Below are positions 1 through 6,386 of a DNA stretch of 7,825 nucleotides, piece by piece. The notes below the pieces were generated by a model. The model worked only from the letters and a program-made list of their open reading frames with translations, had not been told where the DNA came from and made no database searches. The first letter of the stretch is position 1. The number at the start of each line of letters is the position of its first letter. Both the position numbers and the translations under genes were made by a program. Source of the stretch: Gammaproteobacteria bacterium (GTDB lineage: Bacteria > Pseudomonadota > Gammaproteobacteria > Steroidobacterales > Steroidobacteraceae); NCBI GenBank assembly GCA_003162555.1, contig PMNQ01000045.1, positions 1 through 7,825 on the forward strand. The letters are read 5' to 3'.

Positions 1-2054
1 CCTGCCCCTGCGGCAGCGGCAAAAAATACAAGCACTGTTGCGGGCAGGTGGCCGCTGCCGGAACCAAGGCGATTACCCCGCTGCCGCCCGCAAGCGTCAG
101 CGTCCACGAAATTGGCGCACTGGTAGAGCATCTGAACCAGGACCGACCTGATGAAGCCGAGCGTGCCGCGCGTGCGCTGTTGGCCAGGCAACCCGAGGCC
201 GGCATCGCCTGGAAGATCCTGGGCGTGGCGCAACTGCGCCAGGGCGCCGACGCTTTGCAGGCCCTGCAGAAAGCGGCTGCTCTGATGCCGGCGGATGCCG
301 AGTCGCACCGTAACCTGGGCGCGTACCTGCACGATCATGCCCAGTGGGAAGCTGCCGTGGCCAGTCTGCGCCGCTCGCTTGCACTCCAGCCCGACGACGT
401 CGAGGCGCTGATCGATTGCGGCAATGCCCTCAAGGCGCTGGCGCATCCGGCCGAGGCCCTGCCCCTATACCAGCGCGCGCTCGCGCGCAATCCGCGCCAT
501 GCTGAAGCCCACAACAACCTGGGCAACGCATACCTGCAGCTGGGCCACTACGAAGACGCAGCCCGCTGCTACCGGGCGGCGCTGGCCCTCAGACCGCAGG
601 ATCTGCAGGTGCTCGCCAACCTCGGCGCCGTATTGCGCGACCTCGGTGAGCGCAACGCGGCCCGGGCCATCTACGCCCACGCGGTCGAGCTGGATGCAGC
701 CAATGCCGAGATGCATTGCAACCTGGGCGGCGTGTTGTTCGAGTTGCGGCGGGTCGAGGAAGCCGCCGCGAGCTACCGGCGCGCGCTGGAACTGCAACCG
801 CGCTGGGTGCCGGCCCACCTCGGTCTTGCGCTGGTGCTGCGCCAGCAGCGGCGGGCAGCCGAGGCGGAGAGCAGCTGCCGCGCGGCGCTGACCATCGAGC
901 CGGACAATGTCGAGGCGCTCGCTTCGCTCGGAGAATTGTTGGCGGATCGTGGCAAGTTCGCGGAGGCGGAGCCACTGTTTGAGCGCGCCATCGCCATCAA
1001 CCCGGATTTTGCGCCGGCCTACGCGAGTATCGCCTCGCATCGGCGCATGACCGGCGCGGATGCCGCCTGGCGCATCGGCGCGGAGCGCCTGCTCGGTGGG
1101 CGGGTGCCGCTGGCGCATGAGATCAGCCTGCACTACGCGCTGGGAAAGTATTTCGACGATCTGGGCCAGTACGACGACGCCTTCGGGCACTTCCGCCAGG
1201 CCAACGAACTCACCCGGCGCCTGGGCGCGAAATACGATCGTGCGAGGCTGGTCCGGCGCGTGGATGAAATCATCGCCCGCTTCGGCGCCGCATCCATAGA
1301 TGCGCCAGCGACTGAGGCGCAAGCAGATGCCGGCATGTCGGAACTGCCGGTACTCATCATCGGCATGCCCCGTTCAGGGACTTCGCTCGCGGAACAGATA
1401 CTCGCCTCCCACCCTGATGTATACGGCGCGGGCGAAGTCATCTACTGGAATGGCAGCTACGACCGCTTCCGGCGCGCCGAGGCCGAGGGCCAGAGTGCAG
1501 CCGGCTTGCTGGCCGGCATGCGCGAGGAATACCTGGCGCGCCTGCACGCCGTGGCCGGCGCCGCAACGCGCGTCGTCGACAAGATGCCGGGCAATTTTCT
1601 GTACGCCGGCCTGATCCACGCGGCGCTGCCGCGCGCGCGCATCATCCACATGCAGCGTCATCCGTTCGACACCTGCCTGTCGATCTACTTCCAGAATTTC
1701 TACAACATCGGTCCTTACGCCAACGACCTGGAAGACCTGGCGCATTACTACGCGCAATACCTGCGCATCACCGATCACTGGCGCGCCACGTTGCCGGCGG
1801 CGAACCTGCTGGAGGTCCCGTACGAGTCACTGGTGGCCGACCCCGACACCTGGAGTCGCCGGATGGTGGATTTCATGGGCCTTGCCTGGGACCCACGTTG
1901 CCTCGAATTCCACAAGACCGATCGTGTGGTCATCACAGCCAGCAAATGGCAGGTGCGCCAGAAGATCAGCACGAAATCGGCCGGGCGCTGGCGCAACTAC
2001 GAGAAATTCATCGCGCCGCTCCAGCCGCTGCAGCGCCTGTTGGAGCACAATTGA
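1..2054 (+). CDS. SEC-C / TPR / sulfotransferase protein (5' partial)
   Basis: Probable PAPS-dependent sulfotransferase with a protein-binding TPR region, likely cytoplasmic since no signal peptide or membrane segment is visible. Frame 3 is open from the first base: codons at 3-47 read CPCGSGKKYKHCCGQ, a SEC-C zinc motif, so the start lies a few codons off the left edge and the GTG at 48 is internal. Counting the Cys codon at 3 as residue 1, 683 residues are visible. Eight consecutive 34-residue TPRs span about 66-337, with a ninth TPR-like unit at 376-409. The Sulfotransfer_3-type domain follows: LIIGMPRSGTS is the 5'-phosphosulfate loop (PRSGTS at 456-461, bases 1368-1385), GAGE gives a Glu 21 residues after the loop Arg (candidate base), DKMPGNF carries the conserved Lys, and RIIHMQRHPFDTCLS is the 3'-phosphate site. 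The WRNYEKFIAPL tail is usual in TPR-sulfotransferases. It precedes a paralogue by 4 nt, suggesting an operon. The acceptor is unknown; protein tyrosine sulfation is a guess from TPST-like spacing. Confidence 0.9.
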   Translation, partial: CPCGSGKKYKHCCGQVAAAGTKAITPLPPASVSVHEIGALVEHLNQDRPDEAERAARALLARQPEAGIAWKILGVAQLRQGADALQALQKAAALMPADAESHRNLGAYLHDHAQWEAAVASLRRSLALQPDDVEALIDCGNALKALAHPAEALPLYQRALARNPRHAEAHNNLGNAYLQLGHYEDAARCYRAALALRPQDLQVLANLGAVLRDLGERNAARAIYAHAVELDAANAEMHCNLGGVLFELRRVEEAAASYRRALELQPRWVPAHLGLALVLRQQRRAAEAESSCRAALTIEPDNVEALASLGELLADRGKFAEAEPLFERAIAINPDFAPAYASIASHRRMTGADAAWRIGAERLLGGRVPLAHEISLHYALGKYFDDLGQYDDAFGHFRQANELTRRLGAKYDRARLVRRVDEIIARFGAASIDAPATEAQADAGMSELPVLIIGMPRSGTSLAEQILASHPDVYGAGEVIYWNGSYDRFRRAEAEGQSAAGLLAGMREEYLARLHAVAGAATRVVDKMPGNFLYAGLIHAALPRARIIHMQRHPFDTCLSIYFQNFYNIGPYANDLEDLAHYYAQYLRITDHWRATLPAANLLEVPYESLVADPDTWSRRMVDFMGLAWDPRCLEFHKTDRVVITASKWQVRQKISTKSAGRWRNYEKFIAPLQPLQRLLEHN
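3..47 (+). other. SEC-C zinc-binding motif, N-terminus of first gene
   Basis: The codons spell C-P-C-G-S-G-K-K-Y-K-H-C-C-G-Q, matching the CxC-x8-C(H/C) pattern of SEC-C motifs, best known from the SecA C-terminus, where it binds zinc and contacts SecB and the ribosome. The two bases before it (cc) fit the Pro codon that normally precedes this motif. Its place at the N-terminus of a TPR-sulfotransferase suggests a zinc-dependent docking element. What it binds here is not known. Confidence 0.9.
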
Positions 2055-2058
2055 CCTG

Positions 2059-4074
2059 ATGGAATCGACCGCCGCAACCAACTCGCCGTCCACGCTCGAA
2101 GCAGAGGTGCAGCACATACGCACACTGCTGGAGCGCAAGCAGTATCTTGACGCCCAGGCAGCAGCAGCGGCGCGCGCGCTGGAAGTGCCGCAGAACCGCG
2201 ACATCCTGTACATGCTCGCGGTCGCCCTGCGCTACCTGAATCGCATTCCGGAGGCGCTGGCGACGCTTGAGCGGCTCGCAGAGCTCCACCCCGGTTTCAG
2301 CCGGCTCTACCAGGAGCGCGGCCATTGCTGCGTGGCCCTGCGCGATGCGCCGCGGGCCATCGAGGCCTACCTCCGGGCCGTGAACATCAATCCCGCGCTG
2401 CCAGCGAGCTGGGCCAAGCTGGAGATCCTGTGCCGCATGGCGGGCGACCCGGCCAATGCCGCGGTGGCTGCTGACCATGTCGCCACCCTGAAGCATCTGC
2501 CGCCTGAGGTGGTGACCGCCACGGCCTTGTTTTCCGACGGCGAACTGGCGCAGGCGGAGCAGATCCTGCGTCCCTACCTGCTCGAGCACGGCAATCATAT
2601 CGAGGCCATGCGCCTGCTGGCGCGGATCGGGCTGGCGCAGGAAGTCTATGACGATGCCGAGGTGTTGCTCGCCGCAGTGCTGGAGCTCGCCCCCGGCTAC
2701 GACGCCGCCCGCGCGGAGTATGCCCAGGTGCTCCTGGAGCGACATAAACACCCGCAGGCCCAGCGGGAGCTTGCGGCACTGCTTAGCCGCGACCCTGCAA
2801 ACCGGCGGCTCAAGGCGCTTTACGCCACCGCATCCATTGGTGTGGGCGAACACGAGAAGGCGCTTGCTCTCTACCAGGAGCTGCTGGTCGACGCACCGAA
2901 AGCCGCCGATCTGCAATTGTCGATTGCTCACGCCCTCAAGACCATGGGCAGGCAGGAAGCCGCCGTCGACGCTTACCGCGCTGCCGCCGCGATACGGCCT
3001 GACTTCGGCGACGCCTACTGGAGCCTCGCCAACCTGAAGACTTACCGCTTCACCGATGTCGAGTTGACGCGCATGCGCAGCGAGGAGTCGGCCCCATCCG
3101 TGTCAGTGACGGACCGCTATCACCTTTGTTTCGCGCTCGGCAAGGCCCTGGAGGATCGGGGCGAGTATGCCGAGTCCTACCGTTATTACGAGCGGGGCAA
3201 TAGCCTGAAGCGGTCGGAGAGTCGATTTCGGATGGAGCCTATCGAGCGCAATACGCGCCTGCAGAAGGAAATCTGCACGCGCGAGTTTTTCGCCAGCCGG
3301 GCCGACGTCGGCGCCCAGAGCCTGGAGCCGATATTCATAGTCGGCTTGCCCCGCTCGGGATCAACACTGCTCGAACAGATACTGGCCTCGCACAGCCAGG
3401 TCGAGGGCACCCAGGAGCTCGCCGAAATTCCCAGGATCGCGCACGATCTGCAGGGATTCAATCCAGACTCCGAGAATCCGCGCTATCCGCGAGCCCTGGC
3501 GGAGATGACACCAGCAGATTTCCTGAGGCTCGGCGAGCAATATCTGGACGACACGCGCGTGTACAGAACTGGCAAACCGCGCTTCATCGACAAGATGCCC
3601 AACAACTTCCGTCACCTGGGCCTCATCCGGTTGATGCTGCCGCGCGCCCGAATCATCGATGCCCGGCGTGAGCCGATGGCCTGTTGCTTCAGTAACCTCA
3701 AGCAATTGTTTGCCAACGGCCAGGAGTTCACCTACAGCATTGGCGACGTTGCCCGTTACTACCGCACCTATCTGGAACTGATGAGGCACTGGGACCAAGC
3801 ACTGCCCGACTGGGTGCTGCGCGTGCACCACGAAGATGTCGTCAATGACCTCGATGGCAGCGTGCGACGCATGCTCGATTTTTGCGGCCTGGAGTTCGAG
3901 CCGCGGTGCATCGAGTTCCACAGGACGGAGCGCAACGTGCGCACCGCCAGCTCCGAACAGGTGCGCCAACCGCTGTATCGCGAGGGGCTCGACCAGTGGA
4001 AGCACTTTGAGCCGTGGCTTGGCCCGCTCACGCATGCCCTCGGTGACGCGTTGACCCGGTATCGCGACCCCTGA
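2059..4074 (+). CDS. TPR-containing sulfotransferase (paralogue of the first gene)
   Basis: A 671-residue probable PAPS-dependent sulfotransferase with no signal peptide or membrane segment. The ATG at 2059 is chosen because it lies 4 nt after the previous stop, has GGAG at 2042-2045 (a long 13-nt spacing), and begins the plausible protein MESTAATNS. The frame stays open back to 1882, but that stretch lies inside the first gene and reads as an Arg/Ser-rich shadow. Residues about 46-326 form eight or so TPR-like helical pairs, more degenerate than in the first gene. The sulfotransferase domain has PIFIVGLPRSGST (loop, PRSGST at 431-436), TQEL with Glu453 again 21 residues after the loop Arg, IDKMPNNF with Lys512, and RIIDARREPMACCFS (3'-phosphate site, Ser545). 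The tail WKHFEPWLGPL matches WRNYEKFIAPL of the first gene. There is no SEC-C motif; the first Cys is at 90. Tight spacing suggests co-transcription and translational coupling. Substrate unknown. Confidence 0.9.
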   Translation: MESTAATNSPSTLEAEVQHIRTLLERKQYLDAQAAAAARALEVPQNRDILYMLAVALRYLNRIPEALATLERLAELHPGFSRLYQERGHCCVALRDAPRAIEAYLRAVNINPALPASWAKLEILCRMAGDPANAAVAADHVATLKHLPPEVVTATALFSDGELAQAEQILRPYLLEHGNHIEAMRLLARIGLAQEVYDDAEVLLAAVLELAPGYDAARAEYAQVLLERHKHPQAQRELAALLSRDPANRRLKALYATASIGVGEHEKALALYQELLVDAPKAADLQLSIAHALKTMGRQEAAVDAYRAAAAIRPDFGDAYWSLANLKTYRFTDVELTRMRSEESAPSVSVTDRYHLCFALGKALEDRGEYAESYRYYERGNSLKRSESRFRMEPIERNTRLQKEICTREFFASRADVGAQSLEPIFIVGLPRSGSTLLEQILASHSQVEGTQELAEIPRIAHDLQGFNPDSENPRYPRALAEMTPADFLRLGEQYLDDTRVYRTGKPRFIDKMPNNFRHLGLIRLMLPRARIIDARREPMACCFSNLKQLFANGQEFTYSIGDVARYYRTYLELMRHWDQALPDWVLRVHHEDVVNDLDGSVRRMLDFCGLEFEPRCIEFHRTERNVRTASSEQVRQPLYREGLDQWKHFEPWLGPLTHALGDALTRYRDP

Positions 4075-4214
4075 ACCGACTGCGAGCGAGAGTCTGCGGG
4101 GTCCGTACCGAGAGCCAATGTTCGTTACCGCACTGACCCAATCTCCCCCAGAGTGCAACCTCGCCGCGCATTGTCGGTAGTCCGTGTACTGCCCCGGCCG
4201 CTACTTCGGTCTAC

Positions 4215-4229
4215 ACCTAGTCCCTAGGT
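4215..4229. promoter_or_regulatory. Perfect inverted repeat, candidate operator
   Basis: ACCTAG at 4215-4220 and CTAGGT at 4224-4229 are perfect reverse complements separated by TCC. It lies 92 nt upstream of the cytochrome-porin start, a typical place for a transcription factor site. The short symmetric arms suit a dimeric helix-turn-helix regulator, perhaps of the LuxR/NarL type, but I cannot assign a protein. The core TAGTCC at 4218-4223 also occurs exactly 40 nt upstream at 4178-4183, and as TAGTCT at 4264-4269. Confidence 0.45.
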
Positions 4230-4251
4230 AGATGCCGCGATAGGCGCTCCC

Positions 4252-4275
4252 GGCGCGCGTAGCTAGTCTCGCGCC
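4252..4275. repeat. Inverted repeat GGCGCG...CGCGCC
   Basis: GGCGCG at 4252-4257 pairs perfectly with CGCGCC at 4270-4275 across 12 nt that include TAGCTAG. It could be a second protein-binding dyad or an RNA stem-loop in the leader of the cytochrome genes. No T-run follows, so it is not a typical intrinsic terminator. Short GC dyads also arise by chance in such GC-rich DNA. Confidence 0.3.
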
Positions 4276-4288
4276 CGAGGGCAAACGC

Positions 4289-4302
4289 GGCTGGCGCCAG
4301 CC
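4289..4302. promoter_or_regulatory. 14-bp perfect palindrome just before the ribosome binding site
   Basis: GGCTGGCGCCAGCC reads the same on both strands and ends 7 nt before the GGGAGAGAG ribosome binding site. As DNA it may be an operator. As RNA it could fold into a 5-bp stem (GGCTG/CAGCC) with a GCGC loop and affect translation of the cytochrome-porin. Either role is inferred from symmetry and position. Confidence 0.4.
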
Positions 4303-4309
4303 TAAATCC

Positions 4310-4318
4310 GGGAGAGAG
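4310..4318 (+). promoter_or_regulatory. Ribosome binding site of the cytochrome-porin gene
   Basis: GGGAGAGAG lies immediately upstream of the ATG at 4321; its GGAG core at 4311-4314 ends 6 nt before the start. It supports 4321 (or the adjacent ATG at 4324) over the later ATG at 4336, and it is the strongest ribosome binding site in the window. Confidence 0.75.
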
Positions 4319-4320
4319 TA

Positions 4321-5748
4321 ATGATGATCACGCGAATGTTGGCGGGCAACCGCGGTTACTGCGCAGCCATGCTGGCCGCAGCGCTGGTGGCGCCGGCCGC
4401 GCAGGCGGTGCCGAGCTTTGCACGCCAGACGGGCATGGCCTGCGAGGCCTGTCACACGGTGTTCCCGGAACTCACCCATTTCGGGCGCATGTTCAAGGCC
4501 AACGCCTACACGATCGACAACCTCAAGCCGGTGCGCGGCGTCTCGGCGACGAAAGAGGAAATGCTCGCCCTGAGCGGCCTGCCGCCAATCTCGCTGATGG
4601 TGCAGGTGTCGCAGACCAGCATCTCCAAACCCATTCCGGACGGTGTGGGCAATTTCTCGCAGAGCAGTTCGGTGGCCTTCCCGCAGCAGATCAGCCTTTT
4701 CTATGCCGGCAAGATCGCACCGCGACTGGGCGCCTTCATCCAGCTGACCTACGGCAATGACGAGGGCACGATCGGCATAGACAATGTGGACCTGCGTTGG
4801 GCCGACAACAAATTGCTGCCTGGCGACAAGAGCCTCATCTACGGCATCACCGCCAACAACAATCCGACCGTGCAGGACCTGTGGAACAGCACGCCTGCGT
4901 TTGGTTATCCCTACGCCTCGAGCAACGCCAACGTGTCACCGCTCGCCGGCACGCAGATCGATGGCGCGCTGGGCCAGGACATCGCGGGCGTCAGCCTGTA
5001 CGCGATGTGGAACGAATCCCTGTACGGTGAGATCGGCACCTATCGCTCTGCGAAGCAGGGCGCGGCCAACGCTCTGACCGGCGCCGCGGGCCCCCTGGAT
5101 GGCACGACCTCGAACGTCATCGTGGGCGGTGCACCCTACTACCGGCTCGCCTACGAATACCTGTGGGGCCGCAATTCCCTGTCGGTCGGCCTCTACGGCG
5201 CCACCTTCAAGCTGGTGCCCGGCGGATCGACCGATGCTCCCGGGACGCTCAGCGGCCCGGCCAATGAGTTCCGCGACACCGCCGAGGACTTCCAGTACCA
5301 GTTCATCGGCGACCAGCACCTGTTCACTCTCGCCGGGACGCGCATCAGCGAGAAGATGACGCTGAACGCGAGCTTCGGCGACGGCCTGGGCGCCGACAAC
5401 CTGCGCAACGATCTCACGACCACCCGCATCACGGGCACCTATTACTACCAGCGAAAGTACGGTGCCGTGCTGGGCATGTTCTCCACAACCGGGAGCCTGG
5501 ATACACAGCTGTACGCCGCGATTTCCGCAGACAATCCCTTGGTGGGAGTGGTCACCAGCGCCAGCAACAAGCCGGACACCAAGGGATGGATTGCCGAGCT
5601 GAACTACATGCCCTGGCTCAACACGCGGATTTCACTGCAGGACACGCAGTACACGAAGTTCAACGGCGGCGGCAGCAACTACGACGGCTTCGGCCGCAAT
5701 GCCGGCGACAACAACTCGCTCTACCTGCTGGTCTGGTTCAACTACTGA
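4321..5748 (+). CDS. Fused monoheme cytochrome c / outer-membrane porin, Cyc2-like
   Basis: A 475-residue protein predicted to move electrons through the outer membrane. Residues 1-29 form a Sec signal peptide (basic start, Ala/Leu-rich core, cleavage after AQA). The mature protein opens with VPSFARQTGMACEACHTVF: a single heme c motif CEACH at 41-45, followed by a FGRMFKANAYT segment typical of cytochrome-porins. From about residue 90 on the sequence alternates polar and aromatic/hydrophobic residues with Gly/Asn-rich turns, as in beta-barrels, and it ends in YLLVWFNY, a terminal aromatic signal expected for outer-membrane insertion. Length and order (signal, one heme, barrel) match Cyc2, the iron-oxidising cytochrome-porin of Acidithiobacillus and neutrophilic iron oxidisers, but related uncharacterised cytochrome-porins share this layout, so the electron donor is not established. 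The next gene encodes a periplasmic diheme cytochrome, the natural partner. Expression is probably driven from the dyad-rich gap upstream. The cytochrome-plus-barrel call is strong; Cyc2 orthology is about even. Confidence 0.82.
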   Translation: MMITRMLAGNRGYCAAMLAAALVAPAAQAVPSFARQTGMACEACHTVFPELTHFGRMFKANAYTIDNLKPVRGVSATKEEMLALSGLPPISLMVQVSQTSISKPIPDGVGNFSQSSSVAFPQQISLFYAGKIAPRLGAFIQLTYGNDEGTIGIDNVDLRWADNKLLPGDKSLIYGITANNNPTVQDLWNSTPAFGYPYASSNANVSPLAGTQIDGALGQDIAGVSLYAMWNESLYGEIGTYRSAKQGAANALTGAAGPLDGTTSNVIVGGAPYYRLAYEYLWGRNSLSVGLYGATFKLVPGGSTDAPGTLSGPANEFRDTAEDFQYQFIGDQHLFTLAGTRISEKMTLNASFGDGLGADNLRNDLTTTRITGTYYYQRKYGAVLGMFSTTGSLDTQLYAAISADNPLVGVVTSASNKPDTKGWIAELNYMPWLNTRISLQDTQYTKFNGGGSNYDGFGRNAGDNNSLYLLVWFNY

Positions 5749-5750
5749 GG
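5746..5750 (+). promoter_or_regulatory. Ribosome binding site overlapping the cytochrome-porin stop
   Basis: TGAGG includes the TGA stop (5746-5748) of the cytochrome-porin gene and supplies GAGG 9 nt before the ATG at 5760. The nearer ATG at 5754 would be only 3 nt away, too close. The overlap suggests that the c4 gene is translated by ribosomes ending the upstream gene. Confidence 0.6.
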
Positions 5751-5759
5751 CGCATGCAC

Positions 5760-6386
5760 ATGAAAACACTCATTGTGACCGCAAGCGCAGTAGCCGCATT
5801 GTTGATGGCGCAGGCGAGCCTGCCAGCCGATGAAGTCTCCGCGGAGGCCCACCTCGCCGCCCGGCACGTGGCTGTCATGACCTGCGCCACCTGCCATGGC
5901 CCGCAGGGCCGCAGCATCATGCCGAAGTTTCCGGCGCTCGCGGGCCAGCATCCGAAGTACCTCGCGGCCCAACTCCAGGCCTTCAAGGCGCAGACGCGTG
6001 GCGATGCCGACGCCCTGGGCTACATGTGGGGCATGGCCGCACCGCTCAGCGATGAGATGATCGCGGCTCTCGCCGGATACTACGGCGCGCAGACGCCGGG
6101 CGCGGGCTCGTCTGGTGACGCCGGTGCGATTGCGCGCGGCGCCGACATCTACGCCAATGGCGTGGCCGCGGAAGGCATTCCACCCTGCATCGCCTGCCAC
6201 GGGCCGGGCGCCGTGGGCACGGACGAGTATCCGCGGCTCGCCGGACAGCATGCGCAGTACCTGCTCAAGCAGCTGCGTTCATTCCAGAACAACATGCGCA
6301 ATGTCGCCGTGATGCACGGCGTCGCGCAGGATCTGAAGATCAGCGAGATGGAGTCGGTCGCGGCCTACCTGCAATCGCTCCGCTAA
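5760..6386 (+). CDS. Diheme cytochrome c, c4 type (periplasmic electron carrier)
   Basis: A 208-residue secreted diheme cytochrome. The start at 5760 is preferred over the ATG at 5754 because of its GAGG spacing. Residues 1-19 or 1-23 form a signal peptide (MKTLIVTASAVAALLMAQA). The mature part consists of two similar domains: CATCH at 42-46 and CIACH at 143-147, each followed by Pro-x-LAGQH and a Tyr-Leu-x2-QL-x2-F segment, the c4 pattern. Probable sixth ligands are Met89 (YMWGMAAPLSDE) and Met185 (VMHGVAQDL), by comparison with c4 proteins; Met92 is an alternative in domain 1. A Gly/Ser-rich linker (about 111-122) joins the halves. c4 proteins carry electrons in the periplasm to terminal oxidases or other acceptors. 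It starts 11 nt after the cytochrome-porin gene, so the two very likely form one transcript and one electron path. In Acidithiobacillus the c4-type Cyc1 similarly follows cyc2. Its stop overlaps that of the opposite sulfatase gene. Confidence 0.92.
   Translation: MKTLIVTASAVAALLMAQASLPADEVSAEAHLAARHVAVMTCATCHGPQGRSIMPKFPALAGQHPKYLAAQLQAFKAQTRGDADALGYMWGMAAPLSDEMIAALAGYYGAQTPGAGSSGDAGAIARGADIYANGVAAEGIPPCIACHGPGAVGTDEYPRLAGQHAQYLLKQLRSFQNNMRNVAVMHGVAQDLKISEMESVAAYLQSLR

Larger units (their letters stand above)
4075..4320. other. Non-coding gap with regulatory-looking dyads
   Basis: This 246-bp stretch separates the sulfotransferase pair from the cytochrome pair. I see no convincing small gene, no hairpin plus T-run terminator after the stop at 4074, and no standard -35/-10 pair. 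Its right half holds three dyads (4215-4229, 4252-4275, 4289-4302) and all three CTAG tetramers that I noticed in the window. It probably contains the promoter and regulator site for the cytochrome genes, perhaps activator-dependent given the poor core promoter. The function is inferred from position and symmetry only. Confidence 0.6.

Noticed and set aside
48..50. GTG as the start of the first gene
   Set aside because: The frame is open upstream and encodes an intact SEC-C motif; the GTG is an internal Val codon.
465..1322. Long minus-strand open frames under the sulfotransferases (also 2008-2931 and 3361-4158)
   Set aside because: They are antisense shadows of the TPR and sulfotransferase coding frames with no recognisable domain.
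1882..2058. In-frame N-terminal extension of the second sulfotransferase
   Set aside because: It lies entirely within the 3' end of the first gene in another frame and reads as Arg/Ser-rich shadow sequence; the ATG at 2059 fits the 4-nt gene spacing.
4171..4200. TTGTCG as a -35 box
   Set aside because: No -10-like hexamer is found 16-18 nt downstream; the sequence there is CCCGGC-like.
4201..4479. Minus-strand 92-codon frame covering the gap and the start of the cytochrome-porin gene
   Set aside because: It overlaps the signal peptide and heme region of a clear gene, has no recognised motif, and its composition fits a shadow frame.
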